Notes: a model not told the origin generated them from the sequence alone. A stretch of 64,000 bases of DNA from Halomonas denitrificans (GCF_003056305.1 NZ_PYVX01000001.1:62001-126000); one strand, 5' to 3'; shown: positions 39,359 through 50,290, numbered from the stretch's first letter. A program made the numbers and translations.

Positions 39359-40933
39359 TTACTCTTCGTGGATGACCAGGTCCCCGAGGTAGGGGAAATT
39401 CATCACGTTGAGGATCGGCTCGATGTCGACGTTGGCGGCCGAGGCCCAGGCCAGGTCCTGCCAGTGCAGCGGCAGGAAGGCGGCATCGTCGTAGAGCGCC
39501 TGTTCGACCTGCTGGAGCATCTCGGCACGCTTCTCGAGGTCGACCTCGAGGTTGGCCTCGGCGATCAGCTTGTCGAGCTCCGGGTTGCAGTAGTTGCCGG
39601 CGTTGTACTGGCCGGCCCCGGTGTCGGCGTCCGGGCAGGCGGTCAGGTACTCGTGGAAGTTGGCCGAGTCCTCGGTATCGGAGTGCCAGCCGATCATCAT
39701 CATGTCGGCGACGCGATCGTCGTACTCGCCCCAGTACTGGGCCTTGGGCAGCGTCTTGAGATCCACGGTGACGTTGATGCGCGCCAGCATGGCGGCGACC
39801 GCCTGGGCGATCTTGGCATCGTTCACGTAGCGGTTGTTGGGCGCCATCATGGTGATCTCGAAGCCGTCCTCGAAGCCGGCCTCGGCCATCAGCTGCTTGG
39901 CCTTCTCCAGGTCGTAGCGCGGCTCGAGGCTCTCGACATGGCCGGCGTAGCCTTCCGGCGAGAACTGGGCGGCCGGGGTGGCGAAGCCCTTCATCAGGCG
40001 ATCGGCGATGCCTTCCTGGTTGATGGCGTAGGCGAAGGCCTGGCGCACCCGCGGGTCCTGGAAGGCCTCGACGCGCTCCTGGTTCATGTGGAAGAGGATG
40101 ATGCGGGTGCCCGACATGGTCACCAGCTGGACGTCCTCGTCCTCGCGCACCCGATCCAGGTCGTTGGGCGGCACCGGGGCGATGAAGTCGACGTCGCCGG
40201 AGAGCAGGGCGGCCACGCGGGTGGCGTTCTCGCTGATCGGGGTCATGACGATCTCGTCGACGTTGCCCGGGGACTCCTCGTCCCAGTAGTCATCGAAGCG
40301 TTCGAAGGCGATGCGCACGCCCTGCTGGCGTTCGGTGACCACGTAGGGGCCGGTGCCGGAGAGATGGCTCGAGGCGAAGGAGTTGCCGTTCTTGACGATC
40401 TCGTCCTTGGGGTCGCCGTCCTCGTCGGTGCCGCTGTAGAAGGCGCTGTCCATCGGGAAGACGTAGGTGGCCAGGTTCAGCAGCAGCGGGTAGGGCTTGG
40501 TGGTGGTGATCTCCACCGTGGTGTCGTCGACGGCGGTGACGCTCGCGATCGGCTCGAAGATCGCCTTGAAGTCCGGGCTGCGCTTGAGGCGCTCGATGGT
40601 CCAGACCACGTCCTCGGCGGTGAAGGCATTGCCGCTGTGGAAGGTCACGTCATCGCGCAGGGTCATGCGCATGGTGGTGTCGTCCACCTGCTCCCAGTCG
40701 GTGGCCAGACGCGGCTCGAAGGAGAGGTCCTTGTTCCAGCGCACCAGCGGGTCGAAGGTCATGTGGGAGAGCTGGAGGATGCCGCCGGAGAGCTGCTCGT
40801 GGATGTCCAGCGACACCGGGTCGGCGTCGTAGGCCATGCGCAGGCTGGTTTCGGCGGTGGCCACGGAGGGCAGTACGGCGGTGGTCATGGCGGCGCCGAT
40901 CACGCTCGCCAGCAGGGTCTTCTTGAGAGTCAT
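39359..40933 (-). CDS. dppA: Periplasmic peptide-binding protein, DppA type (SBP family 5)
   Basis: A 524-residue periplasmic solute-binding protein. The signal peptide (about 1-27, KKTLLASVIGAAMTTAVLPSVATA) is followed by the SBP_bac_5 fold. Family stretches are LRDDVTFHSGNAFTAEDVVWTIERL, LSGTGPYVV and AFAYAINQEGI. It delivers short peptides or related ligands to DppBCDF. ATG 40933 gives a compact signal peptide; ATG 40945 would add four residues. Glu/Asp residues outnumber Lys/Arg strongly, as expected for a salt-adapted exported protein. Confidence 0.88.
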   Translation of the reverse strand: MTLKKTLLASVIGAAMTTAVLPSVATAETSLRMAYDADPVSLDIHEQLSGGILQLSHMTFDPLVRWNKDLSFEPRLATDWEQVDDTTMRMTLRDDVTFHSGNAFTAEDVVWTIERLKRSPDFKAIFEPIASVTAVDDTTVEITTTKPYPLLLNLATYVFPMDSAFYSGTDEDGDPKDEIVKNGNSFASSHLSGTGPYVVTERQQGVRIAFERFDDYWDEESPGNVDEIVMTPISENATRVAALLSGDVDFIAPVPPNDLDRVREDEDVQLVTMSGTRIILFHMNQERVEAFQDPRVRQAFAYAINQEGIADRLMKGFATPAAQFSPEGYAGHVESLEPRYDLEKAKQLMAEAGFEDGFEITMMAPNNRYVNDAKIAQAVAAMLARINVTVDLKTLPKAQYWGEYDDRVADMMMIGWHSDTEDSANFHEYLTACPDADTGAGQYNAGNYCNPELDKLIAEANLEVDLEKRAEMLQQVEQALYDDAAFLPLHWQDLAWASAANVDIEPILNVMNFPYLGDLVIHEE

Positions 40934-41080
40934 GTGTCGTTCCATGCCGGGTGACTTGTTATTGGTGTCATGACCGCTAAGGTCCAGCCCACAACATAGA
41001 GAGCCCGGCGGCCCCTGCCCAATCGAAATTTTGACAGGCGCCATGCGCCCGGCGAATGAGGCCGCCGGGCGAACGATGCA

Positions 41081-41734
41081 TCAGTCCTCGCTGGTCGGCG
41101 TCAGGCGGCCGATGTGGTAGAGGGTGGCGACCTGGTCGAGCCCCGAGACGCTGCACTCCAGATCGGTGACGCGACCGTCGCTCAGGCCGTAGACCCAGCC
41201 GTGCACGGCGAGCGGCTGGCCGCGCTGCCAGGCGCGCTGGATGATCTTGGTACGACACAGGTTGTTGACCTGGGCCTGGACATTGAGCTCGCACATGCGA
41301 TCGACCTGCTCGCCGAGAGGCAGCGACTCCAGGTCGCCGCGATGGCGGCTGTAGAGCTCGCGCACCGAGTGCAGCCAGTAGTCGACCATGCCGCACTCGT
41401 CGCCGGTCACGGCCGCCTTGACCCCACCGCAGCCGTAGTGGCCGACGATCATGATGTGCTTCACCTTGAGCACGTCGACCGCGAACTGGACCACCGAGAG
41501 GGCGTTCATGTCGTTGTGGTGCAGCAGGTTGGCCACGTTGCGATGGACGAAGACCTCGCCGGGCGGCAGGTCGATGATCTGGTTGGCCGGCACCCGGGAG
41601 TCGGAACAGCCGATCCACAGATAGTCGGGATTCTGCTGCTGCGACAGCCGGGCGAAGAAGTCGGGATCCTGGCGACGGACGCTGTCGGCCCAGTCACGGT
41701 TGCGCTCGAGCAGCTGCTGCATTTCGGTTTTCAT
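41081..41734 (-). CDS. can: Beta-class carbonic anhydrase
   Basis: A 217-residue zinc enzyme interconverting carbon dioxide and bicarbonate in the cytoplasm. Zinc ligands Cys43, Asp45 (GCSDSRVP), His99 and Cys102 (GHYGCGG) are all present. The Asp-Arg dyad in SDSRVP is intact. The length and C-terminus are like E. coli Can. It is monocistronic and divergent from gor with a 147-bp gap. Confidence 0.95.
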   Translation of the reverse strand: MKTEMQQLLERNRDWADSVRRQDPDFFARLSQQQNPDYLWIGCSDSRVPANQIIDLPPGEVFVHRNVANLLHHNDMNALSVVQFAVDVLKVKHIMIVGHYGCGGVKAAVTGDECGMVDYWLHSVRELYSRHRGDLESLPLGEQVDRMCELNVQAQVNNLCRTKIIQRAWQRGQPLAVHGWVYGLSDGRVTDLECSVSGLDQVATLYHIGRLTPTSED

Positions 41735-41881
41735 GGGAGGGCTTCTCTGAAGAACGGGCCATGGGACGTCCGCATTCTGATCACCGGCATAGCCAGGGTC
41801 AATGGAGCGGCCCTCCCTGGCCCAGGCCGCGACTGGTATGATCGCGCCCGACCAGATCGACACGACCATCAGGAGACTACT

Positions 41882-43243
41882 GTGTCCGAGTACGACTACG
41901 ACCTCTTCGTGATCGGCGCCGGTTCCGGCGGCGTGCGCGCCGCCCGCACCGCGGCGGCGACCGGCGCCCGGGTCGCCGTGGCCGAGGATCGCTACCTGGG
42001 GGGCACCTGCGTCAACGTCGGCTGCGTGCCCAAGAAGCTCTACTCCTACGCGGCCCACTTCCACGAGGCCTTCGAGGACGCCGGCGGCTTCGGCTGGCAC
42101 CTGGCCGAGGCCCCGCGCTTCGACTGGGCGACCCTGCGCGACAACAAGATCGGCGAGATCAAGCGGCTCAACGGGATATACGGGCGGCTGCTGGACAACG
42201 CCGGGGTGCGCCTGATCAACGCCCGGGCCCGGGTGGTGGACACCCATCACGTGGAGGTCGGCGGCGAGACTGTCAGCGCCGAGAAGATCCTGGTGGCCGT
42301 CGGTGGCTGGCCCTGGGTCCCGGACTTCCCCGGCAAGGAGCTTACGGTCGACTCCAACCAGGTCTTCGATCTCGAGACCTTCCCCGAGCGCTTCCTGGTG
42401 CTCGGCGGCGGCTACATCGCGGTGGAGTTCGCCAGCATCTTCAACGGGCTCGGCAGCGAGGCGCACCTGGTCTATCGCGGCGATCTCTTCCTGCGCGGCT
42501 TCGACCAGGAGGTGCGCGAGTTCACCCGGGACGAGATGGCCAAGAAGGGCGTCAACCTGCACTTCGACGCCAACATCGAGGCGATCGAGAAGGTCGAGGG
42601 CGGCCTGCGCGTCACCCTGACCAGCGGTGAAACACTCGAGGTGGACGCGGTACTGGCGGCGACCGGTCGGCGGCCGCATCTCGAGGGGCTCGGCCTCGAG
42701 GCGCTGGACGTGGCCCGCACAGAGAGTGGGCACCTCGCCGTCAACGAGCGCTTCGAGACCTCGGTGCCGTCGATCCTGGCGCTGGGCGACGTGACCGGCG
42801 GCCCGGAGCTCACGCCGGTGGCGCTGGCCGAGGCGATGCAGCTGGTCCGTCATCACTTCGAGCCGGGCGAGCCGGGCCCGCTGGACTATCGCCACATCCC
42901 CACGGCGGTGTTCTGCCACCCCAACATCGGCACCGTGGGCCTCTCCGAGGCCGAGGCCCGCGAGGCCTGCGGCGAGATTCGGGTCTACACGGCGGACTTC
43001 CGCCCCATGAAGCACACCCTCTCGGGCAGCAGCGAGCGTTGCCTGATGAAGCTGATCGTCGACGAGGCGAGCGACGTGGTGGTCGGCGCCCACATGGTGG
43101 GCGAGGAGGCCGGCGAGGTGATCCAGGGGATCGCCGTGGCCGTGCGCGCGGGGCTCACCAAGGCCGATTTCGACGCCACCGTGGGCATCCATCCCACCGG
43201 CGCCGAGGAGTTCGTCACCATGCGCACCCCGACCCGCCGCTGA
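41882..43243 (+). CDS. gorA: Glutathione-disulfide reductase
   Basis: A 453-residue FAD/NADPH enzyme that keeps glutathione reduced. The FAD motif GAGSGG is near 12-17. The redox-active cysteines are Cys43 and Cys48 ([13 protein letters not shown]). The NADPH motif is [10 protein letters not shown] and the C-terminal active-site pair is His437/Glu442 (HPTGAEEF). Translation starts at GTG 41882, 5 bases after CAGGAGA. It is followed by a strong terminator at 43269-43296. Antioxidant context: sodB and msrA also lie in the window. Confidence 0.95.
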   Translation: MSEYDYDLFVIGAGSGGVRAARTAAATGARVAVAEDRYLGGTCVNVGCVPKKLYSYAAHFHEAFEDAGGFGWHLAEAPRFDWATLRDNKIGEIKRLNGIYGRLLDNAGVRLINARARVVDTHHVEVGGETVSAEKILVAVGGWPWVPDFPGKELTVDSNQVFDLETFPERFLVLGGGYIAVEFASIFNGLGSEAHLVYRGDLFLRGFDQEVREFTRDEMAKKGVNLHFDANIEAIEKVEGGLRVTLTSGETLEVDAVLAATGRRPHLEGLGLEALDVARTESGHLAVNERFETSVPSILALGDVTGGPELTPVALAEAMQLVRHHFEPGEPGPLDYRHIPTAVFCHPNIGTVGLSEAEAREACGEIRVYTADFRPMKHTLSGSSERCLMKLIVDEASDVVVGAHMVGEEAGEVIQGIAVAVRAGLTKADFDATVGIHPTGAEEFVTMRTPTRR

Positions 43244-43268
43244 GCGCGATCGGCGACGCTGTGTCACC

Positions 43269-43296
43269 AACGGGCCACCCTCAGGGGTGGCCCGTT
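43269..43296 (+). terminator. Terminator after glutathione reductase gene
   Basis: A perfect 12-bp stem (43269-43280 and 43285-43296) with loop TCAG, ending in TT. It separates gorA from the ectoine promoter region. Confidence 0.8.
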
Positions 43297-43412
43297 TGCG
43301 TTGGGGCCCCTCAACGCTATACCGACCTCGCCATGGGCTATTCTGAAGGCGTGGCGTTCGGGCGCCGAGGCCTGCCATGGCGGGCCTGGCCCCTTCGGCA
43401 TAATGATATTTT

Positions 43413-43439
43413 ATGGTTATGGAGCGCCAGGATAACCAT
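43413..43439. promoter_or_regulatory. Dyad operator candidate upstream of ectA
   Basis: A perfect 8-bp inverted repeat (ATGGTTAT at 43413-43420 and ATAACCAT at 43432-43439) with an 11-bp spacer. Its right edge is 4 bases from the -35 box of the ectA promoter. The spacing suits a dimeric regulator. The surrounding 43400-43450 stretch is unusually AT-rich for this genome and may also hold a stress sigma-factor promoter. Confidence 0.55.
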
Positions 43440-43443
43440 GATT

Positions 43444-43472
43444 TTGAATTAGCAATAAGGCGCTGTTATAAT
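43444..43472 (+). promoter_or_regulatory. Sigma-70 promoter of ectABC
   Basis: A -35 box TTGAAT (43444-43449) and a consensus -10 TATAAT (43467-43472) are separated by exactly 17 bases, ending 32 bases before the ectA ATG. In a genome this GC-rich the match is very unlikely by chance. A sigma-70 promoter for ectA is known in Halomonas elongata. Confidence 0.85.
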
Positions 43473-43504
43473 CCCGCTCAAATTCGCTACAGCGAACCAC
43501 CGAC

Positions 43505-45467
<1,963 letters not shown>

Positions 45468-45477
45468 TACGCTGACA

Positions 45478-45537
45478 GGACCGCCCGATCACGAGGAGGG
45501 GCGGTCCGGTCCTCGACCGGCCGAGGACTCGGCCGGT
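45478..45537 (+). promoter_or_regulatory. Paired stem-loops in the ectB-ectC gap
   Basis: Two consecutive hairpins occupy the 98-base gap. The first has 9-bp arms 45478-45486 and 45499-45507 with a 12-base loop. The second has arms around 45516-45525 and 45528-45537. No T-tract follows, so they look like mRNA processing, stability or attenuation elements rather than a full terminator. I found no convincing sigma-54 (GG-N10-GC) site here. Confidence 0.5.
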
Positions 45538-45565
45538 TCGCCATCGACATTACTGGAGAGTATTC

Positions 45566-45979
45566 ATGATCGTTCGCAATCTCGAGGAAGCCCGCAAGTC
45601 CGACCGCCTGGTCAAGGCCGAGAACGGCAACTGGGACAGCACCCGCCTGTCGCTGGCCGACGATGGCGGCAACTGTTCGTTCCACATCACCCGGATCCAT
45701 GAGGGCACAGAGACTCATATCCATTACAAGCATCACTTCGAGGCGGTGTTCTGCATGGAGGGCGAAGGCGAGGTAGAGACCCTCGCCGACGGCAAGATCT
45801 GGCCGATCAAGCCGGGCGACATCTACATCCTCGACCAGCACGACGAGCACCTGCTGCGGGCCAGCAAGACCATGCACCTGGCCTGCGTCTTCACGCCGGG
45901 CCTGACCGGCAAGGAAGTCCACCGCGAGGACGGCTCCTACGCGCCGGCCAACGAGCCGGACGACAAGACCCCGCTCTGA
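45566..45979 (+). CDS. ectC: L-ectoine synthase
   Basis: A 137-residue cupin-fold lyase that closes N-gamma-acetyl-diaminobutyrate to ectoine. The cupin strands and probable metal ligands Glu59, Tyr87 and His92/His95 are seen ([21 protein letters not shown], then [17 protein letters not shown]). The length is standard and the acidic C-terminus is typical. The ATG follows TGGAGAG. It is the last gene of the operon, ending before a 17-bp-stem terminator. Confidence 0.98.
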   Translation: MIVRNLEEARKSDRLVKAENGNWDSTRLSLADDGGNCSFHITRIHEGTETHIHYKHHFEAVFCMEGEGEVETLADGKIWPIKPGDIYILDQHDEHLLRASKTMHLACVFTPGLTGKEVHREDGSYAPANEPDDKTPL

Positions 45980-45998
45980 TCGCGTCGCCTGCCAGCGA

Positions 45999-46039
45999 GA
46001 CGCCAACGCCCCCGGCCCAGTCCCGGGGGCGTTGGCGTC
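45999..46039. terminator. Terminator shared by ectC and the DUF3833 gene
   Basis: A perfect 17-bp stem (45999-46015 and 46023-46039) with a 7-base loop. It overlaps the stop codon of the convergent lipoprotein gene, so it can act on both strands. Confidence 0.8.
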
Positions 46040-46580
46040 AGGGCGCGCGGTCGAAGACGATGGTGATCTCGGCCAGCGTCACGCCGAACTTGCTCATGGC
46101 CGTGCGGTTGATCAGCCGTCCGTCGGGCTGCAGGTACATCCAGTCGTCCATCGTGAAGGTGAGCTCGCGCCCCGAGACCTCGACGGGCAGGCGGTAGCGC
46201 ATGTTGAAGGCGTGGCCGGCCTGGCGTGCCTCGACGGGGCCCTCGACGTCATTGGCGCGGCCGAGCCAGGTCGCATCGTCCTGGCGCTCGAAGGTCCAGA
46301 CCCGGCGATCCGTCTCACCATCCTGGTAGATGAAGCGCTCGTCCAGGGTCAGGGTGTCGCCCTCGAGGGTGCCGTCGATCACCACCGTGAAGCGGCGCTG
46401 CACCTCGCCGCGGTAGTCCTGCACCATGCCCCAGGCGCGGGTCTCGCCGTCGAAGTACTCGCCGATGTCCAGCCGCGGCGTGGTCCCGGCGTAGCGCTCG
46501 ACGTCGACGCTGCTGCAGCCGACGAGTAGCGGTAGCAGAAGCAGCAGGAAGAGCAGGCGGAAGCGCAATATCTTGTACAT
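46038..46580 (-). CDS. DUF3833 family lipoprotein
   Basis: A 180-residue predicted outer-membrane lipoprotein. The signal sequence is very hydrophobic (FLLLLLPLLVGC) and the lipobox cysteine is Cys22. The mature part is a lipocalin-like set of beta strands (LDIGEYFDGETRAWGMVQDYRGEVQRRF, then MDDWMYLQPDGRLINRTAMSKFG), typical of DUF3833. The function is not established. The start ATG 46580 faces the dif-containing gap. It is monocistronic and convergent with ectC. Confidence 0.85.
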   Translation of the reverse strand: MYKILRFRLLFLLLLLPLLVGCSSVDVERYAGTTPRLDIGEYFDGETRAWGMVQDYRGEVQRRFTVVIDGTLEGDTLTLDERFIYQDGETDRRVWTFERQDDATWLGRANDVEGPVEARQAGHAFNMRYRLPVEVSGRELTFTMDDWMYLQPDGRLINRTAMSKFGVTLAEITIVFDRAP

Positions 46581-46704
46581 GATCTATCCAGTTTCGATTT
46601 CAGGTACAGCCCAGGCTAGCGGATCGACGACGACGGTGCCATCCGGTCACCATCGAGGTGATCGTGAAGAGCACGTTGGCGAGCGGCAGATTCGGGGACC
46701 CGGC

Positions 46705-46732
46705 TAGTCGCATAATGTATATTATGTTAAAT
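46705..46732. other. dif: Chromosome dimer resolution site dif
   Basis: A 28-bp XerCD site in the 264-bp gap between the DUF3833 gene and the protease gene. The left (XerC) arm is 46705-46715, the central region TGTATA is 46716-46721, and the right (XerD) arm TTATGTTAAAT is 46722-46732. The last 24 of 28 positions are identical to E. coli dif; only the first four outer XerC-arm bases differ, where the site is known to vary. KOPS polarity flips here, which supports the call. Confidence 0.95.
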
Positions 46733-46844
46733 GATGTCACCCTGTGGAATGAGCGCAACCATACTGTCGCCGCGTGTCGACGTTGGACAAGGTTGGCGGC
46801 GACTCCTTATCATCATGCATCACTCTGCTGTTCGAGCCTTGTCC

Positions 46845-47696
46845 ATGCGTCTACGCCTGCCGCTTGCCGGCACCCTCGCCCTCGCTTCCCTGCTGTTCGG
46901 TGGCTGCACCTATCTTCCCGAACGTGCGCCGTCACCGCCTCCGGTGACCAGCGCGGAATTCGAGGCGCGCGTCTCGCAGCTGGAGCATTCGCTGATCGCC
47001 CGTTGCGATGCGCGCCAGGAAGCGCGCCTGGATCACCAGTTCCGCCACCAGCAGGCGCTGACCGCCGACGTGCGCGAGGTCGGCAGCCTGCTGCGCCAAC
47101 TGCGCGGCGATGTCGCACGGCTCGGCCCGAATGACGCGCCGCGTGCCTCGACCCGCCAGTGCGCCGACGCCGAACAAACCAGCCTCAACAACAAGGAGAT
47201 CCTGGGGCGCAGCGAATGGATCGGCCTGCCCGACGTGGGCACCTATCTCAAGGCGCGCATCGACTCGGGCGCCACGACGTCCTCGCTCTCGGCCACCGAG
47301 ATCACGCGCTTCGAGCGCGATGGCGAAGACTGGGTGCGCTTCAAGCTGGGACTCAATGAGGACGACATCGTCGTCGAGGACGTCCGCGGCGAGTGGATCG
47401 AGGCGCCGGTGGATCGCCGCGTGCGCATCATCCAGGCCACCGGTGAGGAGTCCCGGCCGGTGATCAGCCTGCTGATGACCCTCGGGCCGCTGCGCGAGAA
47501 GGTGCAGTTCACCCTCAACGACCGCACGCATCTCGATCATCCAGTCCTGCTTGGCCGCCGCTTCCTGCTCGATATCGCCATCATCGACGTCGCCGAGCAG
47601 TATCTCCACGCGCGCCCCGAGTTCCCGGGTGGGCGTCCGGCAGCGGACGCCGGCGCCGACGAAGCCACCGATGCTGACGCAAACCCCGAGGGCTGA
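46845..47696 (+). CDS. Retropepsin-like (RimB/DUF785-type) lipoprotein protease
   Basis: A 283-residue predicted periplasm-facing lipoprotein. The signal peptide and lipobox LLFGGC put lipidated Cys at 21. A coiled-coil spacer (about 35-95) precedes a retropepsin-like domain (about 118-265), with active-site Asp140-Ser-Gly-Ala and the late strand HPVLLGRRFLLD. Databases often call this family an ATP-dependent zinc protease, but the motif is that of aspartic peptidases. ATG 46845 is chosen because it gives a clean lipoprotein signal; earlier in-frame ATGs begin inside or just after dif. It is the first of three linked genes. Confidence 0.82.
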   Translation: MRLRLPLAGTLALASLLFGGCTYLPERAPSPPPVTSAEFEARVSQLEHSLIARCDARQEARLDHQFRHQQALTADVREVGSLLRQLRGDVARLGPNDAPRASTRQCADAEQTSLNNKEILGRSEWIGLPDVGTYLKARIDSGATTSSLSATEITRFERDGEDWVRFKLGLNEDDIVVEDVRGEWIEAPVDRRVRIIQATGEESRPVISLLMTLGPLREKVQFTLNDRTHLDHPVLLGRRFLLDIAIIDVAEQYLHARPEFPGGRPAADAGADEATDADANPEG

Positions 47697-47748
47697 CGCC
47701 TTCGTCCGGGCCTGACCCGGACCGTCCGTCTCCCCCCAAGGAAGATCC

Positions 47749-49254
47749 ATGTCACGACTGCCCTTCTATCTGATCGTCACCCTCCTGCTGGTGTCCGGCG
47801 CCGCCCTGAGCATCCATCGCCACGTGCAGTTCGAGGTGCCCTGGACGCCGGGCGAACTGCGCCAGGTCTGGGAGATCGAGGCCCAGGTCAACTTCACCGC
47901 CGACGGCGGGCCGGCCAAGGTCAACATGGCGCTGCCCTCGAGCCAGCGGGGCTATCGCATCCTCACCGAGCATACCGCCTCGCCCGGCTACGGCCTGGCG
48001 TTCCTCGAGGAGGAAGGCGGACGCCGCGCCGAGTGGTCCACCCGCGAGGCCGTCGGCGACCAGCAGCTGTACTACAGCGTCCAGGCCCTGGTGGCCCCGG
48101 AGGCGCGCACCACCCAGAGCGAGCCCCCTCCCCTGCGCCGCGACATCCTGTGGGAGTCGCCCTACGACACCGCGGCCAGCCAGGTGATCGATCGCGCCTG
48201 GGCGCGTAGCGCCGACCACTTCACCTTCGCCCGCGAGCTGATCCACGACTTCACCGACGAGCGTCAGGGCGAGAATGCGCGGCTGCTGCTGACCCAGTTC
48301 GACCGCACGCCGCTGCTGGTGCGCCTGCTCAACCAGGCCGGGGTGCCGGCGCGCGAGGTCAGCGGCCTGATGCTGGACCACGGCCGGCGCCGCCAGAACC
48401 TGACGTCGTGGATCCAGGTCTTCGAGGAGGACCAGTGGGCGCTGTTCGACCCGCGCACCGGCGAGCAGGGACGGCCGGACAACCTGCTGCTCTGGGAATC
48501 CGCCGGCCAGGCGGTGCTCGAGGTCCAGGGCGGTACCAACTCGCGCATCAACTTCTCGATGCTCTCGCGCAACCAGCCGGCCGCCGCCGCCGTGCGCAGC
48601 CAGCTGGCCGACGATACCCTGCTCAACTTCTCGATCCACAGCCTGCCCCTCGAGGAGCAGGCGCTGTTCCAGACCATCCTGCTGATTCCGATCGGCGCGC
48701 TGGTGGTGGTGCTGCTGCGGGTGCTGGTGGGCATCAAGACCTCGGGCACCTTCATGCCCGTGCTGATCGCCCTGGCCTTCATCCAGACCACCCTGATCAC
48801 CGGCCTGGTCGGTTTCCTGATGGTGGTCGCCGTGGGGCTGGTAATCCGCAACTACCTGTCGTACTTGAACCTGTTGCTGGTGGCGCGAGTGACGGCGGTG
48901 ATCATCACGGTCATCGCCATCATCTCGGTGTTTTCGGTGCTCTCCTACCGCTTCGGGCTCAACGCCGGCCTGACCATCACCTTCTTCCCGATGATCATCC
49001 TCTCCTGGACCATAGAACGGATGTCGATCCTGTGGGAGGAGGAAGGACCCAAGCAGGTGCTGATCCAGGGTGGCGGCAGCCTGATGACGGCGGTGCTCGC
49101 CTACCTGGCGATGAACAACCCCTGGATCCGCCACATCACCTTCAACTTCCTCGGCGTGCAGCTGATGCTGATGGGTCTGATCCTGCTGCTCGGCAACTAC
49201 ACCGGCTACCGCCTGCTCGAGCTGCGCCGCTTTAAGCCAGTCACGGAGGACTGA
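47749..49254 (+). CDS. Inactive transglutaminase domain fused to seven membrane helices
   Basis: A 501-residue inner-membrane protein. An N-terminal helix (about 5-22) leads to a periplasmic region of about 280 residues with a transglutaminase-like fold (around FTFARELIHDFTDERQGENARLLL and LLNQAGVPAREVSGLMLDHGRR). The catalytic Cys is not found where expected. About seven helices follow (310-500). This matches the Transglut_i_TM/7TM_transglut family pair. It lies between a retropepsin-like protease gene and a RimK-like ligase gene, a conserved triad in proteobacteria. The function is unknown. Confidence 0.85.
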   Translation: MSRLPFYLIVTLLLVSGAALSIHRHVQFEVPWTPGELRQVWEIEAQVNFTADGGPAKVNMALPSSQRGYRILTEHTASPGYGLAFLEEEGGRRAEWSTREAVGDQQLYYSVQALVAPEARTTQSEPPPLRRDILWESPYDTAASQVIDRAWARSADHFTFARELIHDFTDERQGENARLLLTQFDRTPLLVRLLNQAGVPAREVSGLMLDHGRRRQNLTSWIQVFEEDQWALFDPRTGEQGRPDNLLLWESAGQAVLEVQGGTNSRINFSMLSRNQPAAAAVRSQLADDTLLNFSIHSLPLEEQALFQTILLIPIGALVVVLLRVLVGIKTSGTFMPVLIALAFIQTTLITGLVGFLMVVAVGLVIRNYLSYLNLLLVARVTAVIITVIAIISVFSVLSYRFGLNAGLTITFFPMIILSWTIERMSILWEEEGPKQVLIQGGGSLMTAVLAYLAMNNPWIRHITFNFLGVQLMLMGLILLLGNYTGYRLLELRRFKPVTED

Positions 49255-49257
49255 GGC

Positions 49258-50220
49258 ATGTGGACGACCCCCGCGCGCCTGCGTGCCAAGGACATCATCG
49301 GCATGAACCGGCGCAACATCCGCTACATCGGCCGCTACAACAACCGGCGGCTCTACCCATTGGTGGATGACAAGCTCAAGACCAAGCTGCTGGCCCAGAA
49401 GTACGGCATCACCACGCCGGCCCTGATCGGCACCGTGACCACCCAGTTCGGCGTCAAGCACATCCGCCAGATGCTCGCCGGCCACTCGGGCTTCGTGATC
49501 AAGCCGGCCAAGGGCAGCGGCGGCAAGGGCATCCTGGTCATCGAGCGGGTCGAGGGCGACCGCTACATCAAGCCGAGCGGCGCCCGGCTGAGCCTCGAGG
49601 ACGTGGAGCGCCACGTCTCCAACATCCTCTCGGGGCTCTATTCGCTGGGCGGCTCGCCCGACGTGGCGCTGGTCGAGGCGCTGATCAACTTCGACGACTC
49701 CTTCGCCGAGTACACCTACGAGGGGGTGCCCGACATCCGGGTCATCGTCTTCAAGGGCTACCCGGTGATGGCGATGATGCGCCTCTCGACGGCGGCCTCG
49801 GACGGCAAGGCCAACCTGCACCAGGGCGCCGTGGGGGTGGGCATCGACATCGCCAGCGGCACGGCGATTCGCGGCGTGCAGTTCGACCGCACCCGTCACG
49901 ACCACCCTGACACCGGCCACGAGCTCGCCAGCCTGCACATCCCCGGCTGGGAGACCCTGCTGATGCTCGCCGCCGGCTGCTACGAGATGACGGGCCTGGG
50001 GTATCTCGGCACCGACATGGTGCTCGATCGCGCCCACGGCCCCATGCTGCTGGAGCTCAACGCCCGGCCGGGCCTGGCGATCCAGATGGCCAACGGCGAG
50101 GGGCTACGCTCTCGGCTCGACCTGATCGAACGCCAGCCTGACGGCGTGTCCCCCGAGGAGCGCGTCGTCTTCTCGCAGCACCACTTCGCCCGCTCGAGCG
50201 AGCTTCGCGAGACGGCCTGA
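49258..50220 (+). CDS. RimK-related alpha-L-glutamate ligase-like protein (ATP-grasp)
   Basis: A 320-residue cytoplasmic ATP-grasp enzyme. The nucleotide-binding lysine and glycine loop are FVIKPAKGSGGKG (Lys82, loop 86-91). The substrate region is DIRVIVFKGYPVMAMMRLST, followed by DGKANLHQGAVGVG. The metal-binding motif is LLELNARPGL near 264-273. It belongs to the RimK-related E-ligase family and should form an amide bond between an acyl donor, perhaps glutamate, and an unknown acceptor. It starts 3 bases after the 7TM gene stop, indicating a tight operon. Confidence 0.87.
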   Translation: MWTTPARLRAKDIIGMNRRNIRYIGRYNNRRLYPLVDDKLKTKLLAQKYGITTPALIGTVTTQFGVKHIRQMLAGHSGFVIKPAKGSGGKGILVIERVEGDRYIKPSGARLSLEDVERHVSNILSGLYSLGGSPDVALVEALINFDDSFAEYTYEGVPDIRVIVFKGYPVMAMMRLSTAASDGKANLHQGAVGVGIDIASGTAIRGVQFDRTRHDHPDTGHELASLHIPGWETLLMLAAGCYEMTGLGYLGTDMVLDRAHGPMLLELNARPGLAIQMANGEGLRSRLDLIERQPDGVSPEERVVFSQHHFARSSELRETA

Positions 50221-50290
50221 GGCGCCGGCTGGCCCCTCACCGGGCGGCCGCGTAGAATATGCGCTTCCTCCAGCCACCGCCCCGGGTGCC

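Noticed and set aside
41081..43378. A long minus-strand frame covering gorA
   Set aside because: Only its last 217 codons, from ATG 41734, are real (carbonic anhydrase). The rest is antisense to glutathione reductase.
45468..45565. A sigma-54 promoter for ectC, as reported in H. elongata
   Set aside because: No GG and GC pair with correct 10-base spacing and flanking consensus was found.
46731..46844. An N-terminal extension of the retropepsin-like protein from ATG 46731
   Set aside because: The start would lie inside dif and would bury the lipoprotein signal. ATG 46845 gives a proper lipobox.
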